Assembly: GCF_018603515.1 (NCBI RefSeq)
Contig: NZ_JACATN010000006.1
Coordinates: 62,001 to 126,000 of the forward strand
Origin: Zobellia barbeyronii
GTDB taxonomy: Bacteria > Bacteroidota > Bacteroidia > Flavobacteriales > Flavobacteriaceae
Direction: 5' to 3'
Length of the DNA: 64,000 nt
Below are positions 8,555 to 17,081 of this stretch, piece by piece (position 1 is the first letter of the stretch; every line of letters begins with the position of its first letter). The notes under the pieces are model-generated. The model saw nothing but the letters and a program-made list of their open reading frames with translations. It was not told the origin of the DNA and made no database searches. A program made the position numbers and the translations under genes.

Positions 8555-11290
8555 ATGAAAAACATACTTCCCCTACTCTTTTTAGTTGTTACAGTCCAAA
8601 TATCCGCACAGAAAGACACACTCTATTTTGACGCTGACTGGCATAGAACTGAAAAAGCAAATGCATCCTTTTTTAGACCGCTTCCGCTAGAAAAAGAAGG
8701 TAATTTATATCATGTGAAAGACTATTTCATTGGCGGCAATATTCAAATGGATGGTTATTGGTCTAACATTGAAGATGAAACTCTAGAGGGAAAAATTAGA
8801 TGGTATCATAAAAATGGTCAGCTTTCTGAAATTAGATATTACTCTAATAGCATACTTAACGGAGAATCTATCGTGTATTCCCAAAACGGATTTTTAAGAG
8901 CAAAAGGGGAATATAAAAATGGTCACGGCTGGGAAGGCACTTTCATTCATCCTTGTTGTTTTAATGGGTTTATCCCTATTTACAAAGAAGGCAATCATAT
9001 TGGACAACAAATGTTTTATGAAAACTCCAATCAAATTGCCCAGAAAAAAACACAACAAAATGATAGTATTAGTATCACTAGATATTATGATAAAAAAGGA
9101 AAAGAAATAGGTGAAAATCGTTATGTAAATGGCAGTATTAAAGAAGGAATGTTAGCCACGTTTTTTATAAATAAGGAAGATGATGCTATAGGTCTAGAAG
9201 ACTACATGCATTTCAAAAATGGAGAAATGCATGGTGAGTATGCTGTATTCGATGCCAAAGAAAACCTACTTTCAAAAGCTGATTACAAGAATGGCAAACC
9301 GCACAGCGGTACCGTTTTTAGCTATGCCAGTTTAAAAACATATGCCAACGGAAAATTAGAAGGCGAGGAAATAGGATACTCAAGAAAAAAAATAAAAGTT
9401 ACTAGAGGTATAAATAAAGATGATGAACATTGGACTGGTCAGTTTGTAGATAATTATGTTAACAGTATTTCTAGCTTCAAAGAAGGAAGTTTAGAAGGAA
9501 AGCAAACTTTGTATTATTCCGATAACTTGGAGCAAGTGAAGTCATATGAGCATTTTCAGAATTATGACAAAAACGGTGAAAGCGCTTATTATTTAAAGGA
9601 CGGAAAAGAATTGGCAAAAGGAATCTACAAAGACCATAAACCTTGGAACGGAACTTTCTATGATTCGTATAGTATGCTTTTTTCTTCTTTTAAAAATGGT
9701 AAAAAACATGGCATATTTGCTCAATATAACAGCGTTGGTGAGATTTTAGAGCAACAAGAATATGAGAATGACCTACTTACCGGTATGGTAAAAAGTAAAC
9801 GCTTAGACGGAGAAATCTGCAAGTGTATATATAAAAAGGGAGAGCCCTATAAAGGTCAAGTTTGTGACACTTATACGATAACGCACTTTGAAAAAGGAAC
9901 TACTGTTAAAAGAGAAAATTTCGAGTTTGATTATGAAAATGACACCATTGTTTTTACTGGTGACACCACTTATAAAAACGGAATTGCTAGTGCACAAACA
10001 ATAATTGCAGATGGTAAAACTTATGCCGTTACCTTTAAGAATGAACTACCATATAATGGTGTTCATTACATATCTTATAGTGGTGAAATGACTACTTATA
10101 AAAACGGAATAAAAGAAGGTGTTTTTATAGAGCAAGATGAAGAAAATAGAGATTTGAGCATTAGTGGTTCTTATAAAAACAATGAACGTCACGGATTAAT
10201 TGAGTTCTACGAAAAAAGATTAAAAAAGAAAACCACTTGTATCTATAAAAAAGGGAAACCTATTAAGGGTACAGTTATAAATGACCATACGTTCACAATC
10301 TATAAAAAAGGACTTAAACAAGGGGTTGAAAGAGAAATAACAGAAACTGGGCTAGAGGAGGTAATAGAGAGAGAAGCTGTATATGACAAAGGTGTTATTT
10401 TATCTGAATCTTGGCCACGTCTAAAAAATTCAAAAGGAGAAATTGCGAAAGGAAATTACAAAGACGGCAAACCTTTTAATGGTGACTTTTTTAAATTTGA
10501 ATCTATATTAGCCTCATTTACCTACTATGAAGATGGAATAATTTCAGGTACGCAATATGTAGGTTTTAATGACTATGAAACCCTTGCTGTGGTAGATTCT
10601 ATGCAGTATAAATCTGGCAAACCCTACGAAGGTAGGTTTATGGAGCATACAGAAGATAGGTTGCATTTTCACGAATACCAAAACGGAAAACTTTTAAAAA
10701 CCATAGTCACCAAAGATGATCTAAATCAAAAAATACGAAACACAGTTATCTATTCTGATACTGGGTTTACTGTTGCTGAAAGAGATTCAGATTTAGTTAT
10801 GTTCAGAGGTACGTATTTGAATGAAGAACACACGAAAGCGAAAGTAGAAATGTTTTCTGATATTGATGTATCTGCCGGAAACTTAGAATTTCACGATAAT
10901 AAAATAACTGCCATCGATATTAATTATCATGAAGCACGTTACGATATTAATTATTCATTGGTAGATTCTCAATTAGTAATCAGCTTGCAAAAAGAAGGGA
11001 TCCTATTAAAGGCATACCCTAATTTAAAACATATTAAGAAGTTTACGTATAAAGACTTTCTTAATCCAGAAAAGCTGTTTGTTGACGGTGAAGTGACCAT
11101 GCATTCTTATATAGATGATAAGCTGGTAGCTACAGGAATAATTTTAGATAGAGATTTTTACGACGGTATTCATATTCGCTATGACAAAAGCAGTAACACC
11201 TATACCTATTTTAAATATGATAAAGGAGAACGTTTAGTTTGGGAAACAAGTCTGCCCAAAGAAGCAGTTTTAAAATTGTTACACAAATAA
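8555..11290 (+). CDS. Giant YwqK/MORN-type repeat protein, exported paralog (911 aa)
   Basis: Signal peptide MKNILPLLFLVVTVQISAQ is followed by the same mature N-terminus as the previous gene (KDTLYFDADW) and the same repeat architecture (YKNGIKEGVF, YKDGKPFNGD, YKSGKPYEGR). The C-terminal 150 residues of both paralogs form a distinct non-repeat region ending in a short basic-amphipathic tail. This is a tandem duplicate that has diverged strongly in sequence but kept the repeat layout. That pattern fits diversification of binding surfaces, though this is an inference. It starts five bases after its paralog stops. Confidence 0.78.
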   Translation: MKNILPLLFLVVTVQISAQKDTLYFDADWHRTEKANASFFRPLPLEKEGNLYHVKDYFIGGNIQMDGYWSNIEDETLEGKIRWYHKNGQLSEIRYYSNSILNGESIVYSQNGFLRAKGEYKNGHGWEGTFIHPCCFNGFIPIYKEGNHIGQQMFYENSNQIAQKKTQQNDSISITRYYDKKGKEIGENRYVNGSIKEGMLATFFINKEDDAIGLEDYMHFKNGEMHGEYAVFDAKENLLSKADYKNGKPHSGTVFSYASLKTYANGKLEGEEIGYSRKKIKVTRGINKDDEHWTGQFVDNYVNSISSFKEGSLEGKQTLYYSDNLEQVKSYEHFQNYDKNGESAYYLKDGKELAKGIYKDHKPWNGTFYDSYSMLFSSFKNGKKHGIFAQYNSVGEILEQQEYENDLLTGMVKSKRLDGEICKCIYKKGEPYKGQVCDTYTITHFEKGTTVKRENFEFDYENDTIVFTGDTTYKNGIASAQTIIADGKTYAVTFKNELPYNGVHYISYSGEMTTYKNGIKEGVFIEQDEENRDLSISGSYKNNERHGLIEFYEKRLKKKTTCIYKKGKPIKGTVINDHTFTIYKKGLKQGVEREITETGLEEVIEREAVYDKGVILSESWPRLKNSKGEIAKGNYKDGKPFNGDFFKFESILASFTYYEDGIISGTQYVGFNDYETLAVVDSMQYKSGKPYEGRFMEHTEDRLHFHEYQNGKLLKTIVTKDDLNQKIRNTVIYSDTGFTVAERDSDLVMFRGTYLNEEHTKAKVEMFSDIDVSAGNLEFHDNKITAIDINYHEARYDINYSLVDSQLVISLQKEGILLKAYPNLKHIKKFTYKDFLNPEKLFVDGEVTMHSYIDDKLVATGIILDRDFYDGIHIRYDKSSNTYTYFKYDKGERLVWETSLPKEAVLKLLHK

Positions 11291-11306
11291 TCTTAAAAAC
11301 TAATTA

Positions 11307-11966
11307 ATGCAGTTATTGGATAATGCTATTCCCTTCTTTAGTGGTTTAATTGGTGCAAATATCGTTATGTATCTCTTTACAGTGCTTATAAGTTATTCGT
11401 GGTCAAAAGTTCATAATCACAAAACACTGGCATTAACTAGACGGGATGTATACAATAGTCTTAGTGTTGTACTTATAAATATTCTTGTAGCTATACCAGG
11501 CTATTATTTATATAAAAAAGGAAGCATCCACTTTACAACAGATACTCACCTTATACTAGATTTTGTCATATTGTTCTTTGCTTTCGATTTGGGCATGTAT
11601 CTACTTCATTTAGTCTCTCATTTTGTATGGCCATTTAAAAAGTTTCACAACACCCATCATTCCCATGCATATTTTAACGCCATTAGCCTATATGTTATGG
11701 AACCTGTGGAGTCTCTTCTATTTGGACTCTTATTAACCGTATTCGCATTTTTTGTTCAACTCAATATTTATAGCTTTCTCGCCTTCATATTTTTAAACTG
11801 GGCCTTAGGTGTCGTGGGGCATTTAAATACACAATCAACAAAGCAACCTTTTCTTTTTGGTAACCACGTATTCCATAAAACACACCACCAACAAGCCAAT
11901 AGCAACTTTGGCTTTTATACCGTAATTTGGGATAGAATTTTCGGTACTTTTTATAGAAAGAACTAG
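11307..11966 (+). CDS. Sterol desaturase / fatty acid hydroxylase superfamily membrane protein
   Basis: This 219-aa protein has about four hydrophobic segments and the three His clusters of the di-iron membrane hydroxylase family: HLVSH (H-x3-H), HNTHH (H-x2-HH) and HKTHH (H-x2-HH), here at roughly residues 105-205. These ligands hold a di-iron centre that oxidises lipid or isoprenoid chains at the membrane face. The substrate cannot be read from the sequence. It starts 16 bases after the repeat-protein operon and may be its last gene. It is convergent with the MiaE-like gene, with only 21 bases between stops and no obvious terminator. Confidence 0.85.
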   Translation: MQLLDNAIPFFSGLIGANIVMYLFTVLISYSWSKVHNHKTLALTRRDVYNSLSVVLINILVAIPGYYLYKKGSIHFTTDTHLILDFVILFFAFDLGMYLLHLVSHFVWPFKKFHNTHHSHAYFNAISLYVMEPVESLLFGLLLTVFAFFVQLNIYSFLAFIFLNWALGVVGHLNTQSTKQPFLFGNHVFHKTHHQQANSNFGFYTVIWDRIFGTFYRKN

Positions 11967-11987
11967 ATACGTCTTGTAGCTATCTTT

Positions 11988-12569
11988 TTAGCCATGTATG
12001 GTTTCATCCTTGCCGTAGTTTTTAATTACTTCGGCTTCAAAAGCAACTAGCTCTTGCCAGCGTTTATCCACATCTATATCTTGACCATATTTGCGGGCAA
12101 AACCAATAAAAGTAGTGTAATGGCCTGCTTCACTAATCATTAAATCATGATAGAATTTAGAAAGCTCAGGGTCTTTTATTTCTTCTGAAAGTAGTTTGAA
12201 ACGCTCACAACTCCTAGCTTCAATCATAGCAGAAAATAAGAGCCTATCTACCATAGATTTAAGTCTACTGCCACCCTTATTCATGAACTTGTAAAGCTCG
12301 TTAACGTAACTATCCCTACGCTCTCTACCTAAGGTGTATCCACGCTTTTTAATGATTTCATGAACCATTTGAAAATGTTCTAATTCTTCTTGGGCTAAAA
12401 GGAGTAAATCGGTAACTAAATCCGGGTACTCAGAATTGAGCGTAATTATAGTGATTGCATTAGTAGCCGCCTTTTGTTCACACCACGCATGGTCCGTAAG
12501 TATTTCTTCTATGTTCTTTTCAACAATATTAACCCAGCGTGGGTCTGTCGCTAATTTTAAATGAAGCAT
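11988..12569 (-). CDS. miaE: tRNA-(ms2io6A)-hydroxylase-like protein (MiaE family)
   Basis: The 193-aa product is an all-helical ferritin-like di-iron protein. The expected carboxylate and His ligands are visible as EELEHF near residue 84, EARSCERF near residue 138 and EAGHY near residue 168. The opening (LATDPRWVNIVEKNIEEILTDHAWCEQKAA) is typical of MiaE proteins from Bacteroidota. MiaE hydroxylates the isopentenyl group of ms2i6A at tRNA position 37. The length agrees with the family. It is transcribed alone, convergent with the desaturase-like gene. Confidence 0.88.
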   Translation of the reverse strand: MLHLKLATDPRWVNIVEKNIEEILTDHAWCEQKAATNAITIITLNSEYPDLVTDLLLLAQEELEHFQMVHEIIKKRGYTLGRERRDSYVNELYKFMNKGGSRLKSMVDRLLFSAMIEARSCERFKLLSEEIKDPELSKFYHDLMISEAGHYTTFIGFARKYGQDIDVDKRWQELVAFEAEVIKNYGKDETIHG

Positions 12570-12871
12570 CGGCTTTAGTTTATGTAAAAATAGGTATCAG
12601 CGGGTAAAGAAATCAATAAACCTTAACTCTTTTCAAAATACTAGTTCACTAGTTGGCAAATAGAAATAAGCTCAAGGATATTACTATTTCACAACGAAAG
12701 AACTAATATACAAGTGATTCCGCTGCATCCAAAAAATGGAACCATCATTATTATTGAAAAGCCCCTATACCTGATATCTCAAGACATAATTGATGTTTAT
12801 ATAAAAATATTTTCATTTCTTGGTTCATGATTTAATTGCTAAATTAATATATTTATGCAAAATTGATATAC
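12570..12871. other. Divergent intergenic region (302 bases)
   Basis: This lies between the starts of the MiaE-like gene (minus strand) and the zinc-finger/HTH gene (plus strand). It is AT-rich. The only local structure I see is a doubled ACTAGT at 12640-12645 and 12648-12653. I could not place a convincing Bacteroidota -7 box. No open reading frame or RNA is supported. Confidence 0.4.
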
Positions 12872-13291
12872 ATGAAAATTGAACTATGCCCTAACTGTGG
12901 TTCTGACAGCTATATAAAAAGTGGAATCGTCAATAATAGGCAGCGATTCAAGTGTAAAAAATGTAATTATTTTTTTTCAGTAAATAAAATTGGAAAAAAA
13001 ATTGATGATTACTACGTGAATAAATCACTCCAATTATACTTAGAAGGGTTAACCTATCGTGAGATTGAACGCATTTTAGGAATCTCTCACGTAAGCATCA
13101 TGAACTGGGTTAAGAAATACAACATTAAGCGGCCCTACAATTCTGATTACCACCCTACTTACAAAATTTTAAACGCTACAGAGCTTGGCGATTACTTTAA
13201 AAAAACCGAAAATATAAAGGGAGCGGGAGTAATTGTTACTGAGCTGGGAGATAAGTTTATGCTCATAAAATGGGAGCGTTTTAAAGAGTAA
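12872..13291 (+). CDS. InsA-like zinc-finger plus helix-turn-helix protein, possible domesticated regulator
   Basis: The ATG at 12872 was chosen over an in-frame TTG at 12863. Residues 1-40 form a C4 zinc ribbon (CPNC ... CKKC) as in the InsA part of IS1-type transposases. They are followed by a resolvase-like HTH (YLEGLTYREIERILGISHVSIMNW). The last 50 residues are not transposase-like, and there is no DDE nuclease or terminal inverted repeat nearby. So it appears to be a stand-alone DNA-binding protein. It sits 108 bases upstream of the porin-symporter operon on the same strand, which makes it a candidate regulator of that operon. A relic of an insertion sequence is the alternative. Confidence 0.7.
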   Translation: MKIELCPNCGSDSYIKSGIVNNRQRFKCKKCNYFFSVNKIGKKIDDYYVNKSLQLYLEGLTYREIERILGISHVSIMNWVKKYNIKRPYNSDYHPTYKILNATELGDYFKKTENIKGAGVIVTELGDKFMLIKWERFKE

Positions 13292-13399
13292 CTATATTAA
13301 ATTAGCAAAAAGATATATTAATAAAACATTAACTAATTGTTTTTAAGAGTTTAGCGGTGCACACAAAATCAATTCATCACTAACTAATCTCTTAAAATC

Positions 13400-14647
13400 A
13401 TGAGTAAACAAACTCTATTACTGATTGGCCTTTTTATAATGTCCTTTCAATTAATGATTGCCCAAGGTTCGCCTGACTATACGGGAGGACTTAAAATGAA
13501 ATTTAACGAAGATGGATCTAAATATCTACGAATAATTTCTTGGGCACAGGTACAGGCTAATTATGGTTTGGACGAAACTTTTGATGGAAACGGGAATAAG
13601 AATAGTCCGTTAAACTTTAATTTACGAAGAGCTCGTATTTTAATGTTCGCCCAAATCAATAAGGACTTTTTAATCTTAACTCATTTTGGGCTTAACAGCT
13701 TAAACAGTTCAACATTAAGCCCTACTGGTAAAGGAGATGGTTCTCAATTATTTTTTCACGGTGTTTGGGCACAATACAACTTAGGAGAGAATCATACAGT
13801 TGGTGGTGGATTACATTATTTTAACGGTATTTCTAGGCTTAATAACCAAAGTACCTTAAATATGATGACGATGGATAACAATCGGCAATCTTGGGCCACT
13901 ATTGGTCTTTCCGATCAATTTGCACGTCATTTAGGTTTTTTTATCAAAGGAAATTTTGATAGACTTCAATATCGTCTAGCCGTAAACGATGCTGCAACAA
14001 CAACTTTAGATAGTCGCGTTGCCGTTGCTGGCGGAGATGCCGTTTACAATGGTCGCGCTTTACTAGGTTCTAAAGATGCAGGTAAAACTTATGCAGGCTA
14101 CATGGACTACCATTTTCTTGACGAAGAATCTAATTTTTTACCGTATAAGGTGGGCTCTTACCTTGGAGGCAAAAAAATATTTAACATTGGGGCCGGATTC
14201 TTTTTACATCCAAAAGGTGCCGTGATCAACACAGGTTCTGATACCGCTCCTACTCTAGACGGTGAAAATGTTTCGATTTTTGCTATTGATGCTTTTTATG
14301 ACACGCCACTTGGCGAAGATGGGAGTGCATTAACTGCCTATGCCGTTTTTCAATCCAATGATTACGGTAAAAATTACCTGTTTAGTGCCTATGGAACGGG
14401 AAGCATGGTTTATGGTCATGTAGGTTATGTTTTTAAAGGTGATGTAACCAAAACTAGATATCAACCTTACCTAAGTTATGGCTCTCATAGTTATGATGCC
14501 GTAAGCGATAGCAGAAATACATTAGGTATTGGCGTAAACGCATACATGAGCGGCCACAATTCCAAATTGACTTTAGAGTACAAAAAACAAGAATTCGGGG
14601 CATTAGACTCGAATATCATATCACTTCAAGCAATGATTTACTTATAA
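13400..14647 (+). CDS. Outer-membrane porin (phosphate-selective porin O/P-like)
   Basis: A signal peptide (MSKQTLLLIGLFIMSFQLMIAQ) precedes a 393-residue mature protein rich in alternating beta-strands. The N-terminal strand region (FNLRRARILMFAQINKDFLI) is characteristic of OprP/OprO-like porins in Bacteroidota. The final residue pattern (SLQAMIYL) is a typical beta-barrel C-terminal strand. It probably lets small anions such as short-chain carboxylates cross the outer membrane, as inferred from the downstream symporter genes. The next gene begins ten bases after the stop, which supports a porin-symporter operon. Confidence 0.8.
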   Translation: MSKQTLLLIGLFIMSFQLMIAQGSPDYTGGLKMKFNEDGSKYLRIISWAQVQANYGLDETFDGNGNKNSPLNFNLRRARILMFAQINKDFLILTHFGLNSLNSSTLSPTGKGDGSQLFFHGVWAQYNLGENHTVGGGLHYFNGISRLNNQSTLNMMTMDNNRQSWATIGLSDQFARHLGFFIKGNFDRLQYRLAVNDAATTTLDSRVAVAGGDAVYNGRALLGSKDAGKTYAGYMDYHFLDEESNFLPYKVGSYLGGKKIFNIGAGFFLHPKGAVINTGSDTAPTLDGENVSIFAIDAFYDTPLGEDGSALTAYAVFQSNDYGKNYLFSAYGTGSMVYGHVGYVFKGDVTKTRYQPYLSYGSHSYDAVSDSRNTLGIGVNAYMSGHNSKLTLEYKKQEFGALDSNIISLQAMIYL

Positions 14648-14657
14648 AAACACATTT

Positions 14658-14918
14658 ATGTCTGATAAACAAGAAAAGGCTACGGCCTATTGGAAAGAGA
14701 ACCTGAAGTATTTAATTATACTACTTGTCATATGGTTCGTCGTATCCTTTGGATGCGGAATATTATTTAGAGAAGAATTAAATGAAATTAGACTTGGCGG
14801 ATTCAAACTGGGGTTCTGGTTTGCACAACAAGGATCAATCTATGTATTCGTAGTACTCATTTTCGTCTACGTGAGATTAATGAACAAATTAGATAAAAAA
14901 TACGGTTTCGACGAGTAA
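14658..14918 (+). CDS. Sodium/substrate symporter small subunit (DUF4212)
   Basis: This 86-aa protein has two membrane segments (about residues 17-36 and 52-74) separated by a short loop. The opening (KATAYWKENLKYLIILLVIWFVVSFG) is diagnostic of the DUF4212 small subunit. In known pairs such as VC2704/VC2705 it accompanies a large SSS-family subunit. The large subunit follows 27 bases downstream, as expected. Confidence 0.9.
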   Translation: MSDKQEKATAYWKENLKYLIILLVIWFVVSFGCGILFREELNEIRLGGFKLGFWFAQQGSIYVFVVLIFVYVRLMNKLDKKYGFDE

Positions 14919-14945
14919 CCTAACCAAACTTTAATACAGAACATT

Positions 14946-16712
14946 ATGAGCGTACAAACATGGACATGGCTATTAGTAGGAATTACTTTTGCCCTTTATT
15001 TTGGAATTGCGATTTGGGCTAGAGCTGGGTCAACCAAAGAATTTTATGTAGCTGGCGGTGGCGTTTCTCCCTGGGCAAATGGTATGGCAACAGCAGCCGA
15101 TTGGATGAGTGCCGCCTCTTTTATAAGTATGGCGGGAATCATTTCTTTTGCGGGTTACGATGGCTCGGTTTACCTTATGGGTTGGACCGGTGGATATGTG
15201 CTACTAGCACTACTCCTTGCCCCCTATTTACGAAAGTTTGGTAAGTTTACCGTACCAGATTTTATTGGGGATAGATATTATTCCAACACCGCTAGAACCG
15301 TAGCCGTAATTTGCGCATTAATTGTATCCTTTACCTATGTTGCTGGCCAGATGCGAGGTGTAGGTATCGTGTTTTCTCAATTTTTACAAGTAGATATTAA
15401 TCTAGGTGTACTTATTGGTATGACCGTAGTTTTAACCTTTGCCTTATTAGGAGGTATGAAGGGGATCACATATACACAAGTAGCACAATATTGTGTTTTG
15501 ATTTTTGCTTTCATGGTGCCTGCATTCTTCATTTCATTGCAAATGACAGGAAACATTATCCCTCAAATAGGAATGGGAGGCTCGATTGAAGGTGGTGAAT
15601 TCTTATTGGATAAATTAGATAGACTACATACAGAACTTGGTTTCCATGAATATACAAGCGGAACAAAAAGTACTTGGGATGTATTTGCTATTACTTTAGC
15701 ATTAATGACCGGAACAGCGGGTCTACCTCACGTAATTGTACGTTTCTTTACCGTACCTAAAGTAAAAGATGCTCGTAAATCTGCTGGGTATGCATTATTA
15801 CTAATTGCAATTTTGTATACTACTGCTCCAGCAATTGCTGTTTTTTCTAGAACGAATTTAATTGAAACCGTAAGTAATAAAGAATACAAGGAAATTCCAG
15901 AATGGTTCAAAAACTGGGAAAATACAGGTCTAATTGCATGGTCCGATAAAAACGGTGACGGTAAAATTCAATACGTAGCAGGAAATGCGTTAGCAGATAA
16001 AAAACCTCTTTATTCTGAAGCTAGAGGTGCTAACGGAGAACGTATAGTTACAAATCCAAGTGATGCTGAAAACGAGCTTTACGTAGATAGAGATATCATG
16101 GTTCTTGCAAATCCGGAGATTGCAAATCTGCCAAACTGGGTTATTGGCCTAGTTGCTGCTGGTGGATTGGCTGCAGCATTATCTACTGCTGCAGGATTAC
16201 TATTGGTAATCTCTACTTCTATCTCTCATGATTTAATTAAAAAGCAACTAAAACCAGATATTTCTGATAAAGGTGAATTAACAGCTGCAAGAATTTCAAT
16301 TTTCGTAGCAATCTTAATTGCGGGGTACTTTGGTGTAAATCCGCCTGGCTTTGTAGCCGCGGTCGTCGCCCTGGCATTTGGGCTGGCAGCAGCTTCCTTT
16401 TTTCCAGCAATTATCTTAGGCATTTTTGATAAACGCATGAACAGCCAAGGTGCAATTTCAGGAATGGTAGTAGGTATCCTTTTAATGCTTTTCTACATGA
16501 TGAAATTCAAATTAGATATGTTTGGCGGTGGCACCAGTGCAGAGTGGTGGTTCGGAACATCACCAGAAGGATTTGGTACTATTGCCATGTGTGTAAACAT
16601 TGTAATATCTATGGTGGTTTCAAGAATGACACCGGCGCCTCCACAGAATGTACAAGATATGGTAGAAAGTATCAGAATACCTTCGGGAGCAGGCGAAGCG
16701 TCTGATCACTAA
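14946..16712 (+). CDS. Sodium/substrate symporter large subunit, ActP-like (SSS family)
   Basis: The 588-aa product has about 13 membrane segments and the SSS signature with ActP-like motifs (GGGVSPWANGMATAADWMSAASFI, read as two adjacent motifs near residues 35-60, and LPHVIVRFFTVP near 258). A hydrophilic insertion at about residues 315-390 with an EF-hand-like DKNGDGKIQ element is typical of the VC2705 branch. The likely substrate is acetate or a related short monocarboxylate driven by Na+. The acs gene and the symporter-kinase sensor downstream support this, but it is not proven. A strong hairpin terminator follows. Confidence 0.88.
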   Translation: MSVQTWTWLLVGITFALYFGIAIWARAGSTKEFYVAGGGVSPWANGMATAADWMSAASFISMAGIISFAGYDGSVYLMGWTGGYVLLALLLAPYLRKFGKFTVPDFIGDRYYSNTARTVAVICALIVSFTYVAGQMRGVGIVFSQFLQVDINLGVLIGMTVVLTFALLGGMKGITYTQVAQYCVLIFAFMVPAFFISLQMTGNIIPQIGMGGSIEGGEFLLDKLDRLHTELGFHEYTSGTKSTWDVFAITLALMTGTAGLPHVIVRFFTVPKVKDARKSAGYALLLIAILYTTAPAIAVFSRTNLIETVSNKEYKEIPEWFKNWENTGLIAWSDKNGDGKIQYVAGNALADKKPLYSEARGANGERIVTNPSDAENELYVDRDIMVLANPEIANLPNWVIGLVAAGGLAAALSTAAGLLLVISTSISHDLIKKQLKPDISDKGELTAARISIFVAILIAGYFGVNPPGFVAAVVALAFGLAAASFFPAIILGIFDKRMNSQGAISGMVVGILLMLFYMMKFKLDMFGGGTSAEWWFGTSPEGFGTIAMCVNIVISMVVSRMTPAPPQNVQDMVESIRIPSGAGEASDH

Positions 16713-16777
16713 ATCAAGCATTTCATAATTCGATATTTTTTCCGAATTGTAATACTATTTTATATTTGATTAGCTAA

Positions 16778-16810
16778 AAATCAGCATCACCATTTTGGTG
16801 ATGCTGATTT
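16778..16810 (+). terminator. Intrinsic terminator after the symporter operon
   Basis: A perfect 15-bp stem (arms 16778-16792 and 16796-16810) with a 3-base loop ends in a T-rich tail. It lies 65 bases after the symporter stop and separates it from the symporter-kinase operon. The arms begin and end in A/T runs, so it could work in both directions. Confidence 0.9.
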
Positions 16811-16886
16811 TATTATGTCCAAGAGGTATTATATTTCATAAATTAGTGCAACCTTTTACCTACCAACCACAAATAATCTACTGTAG

Positions 16887-17081
16887 ATGAAGAAACGCCA
16901 CGAACAAAAACTGATAGTCCTTTCGCTTGCTTTGTTTTTCCTATTCAATATTCCTTTTGTCTTAATTTTCAATTTTGAAGGAGCAATATTTGGCTTTCCT
17001 ACATTTTACTTTTCTATTTTTTCTATTTGGCTGCTTTCTGTTATTATTTCTGGAATAGTATTAAAAAGACACTATGAGTAA
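16887..17081 (+). CDS. Small two-helix membrane protein preceding the symporter-kinase
   Basis: The 64-aa product has two hydrophobic helices (about residues 9-30 and 36-58) with a basic N-terminus and ends KRHYE. It overlaps the symporter-histidine kinase by 8 bases, so the two are almost certainly co-translated. By analogy with small partner subunits of SSS transporters such as DUF3311 or DUF4212, it may be an accessory subunit of the kinase's transporter domain. That is an inference from layout and size. Confidence 0.75.
   Translation: MKKRHEQKLIVLSLALFFLFNIPFVLIFNFEGAIFGFPTFYFSIFSIWLLSVIISGIVLKRHYE

Noticed and set aside
2736-11290. DNA-level tandem repeat or CRISPR array
   Set aside because: Periodicity is in the protein (YwqK/MORN motifs). 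Bases between motifs vary and there are no identical repeat units or spacers.
12863-13291. An insertion sequence of the IS1 family
   Set aside because: There is no nuclease reading frame, no terminal inverted repeats and no target duplication around the zinc-finger gene.
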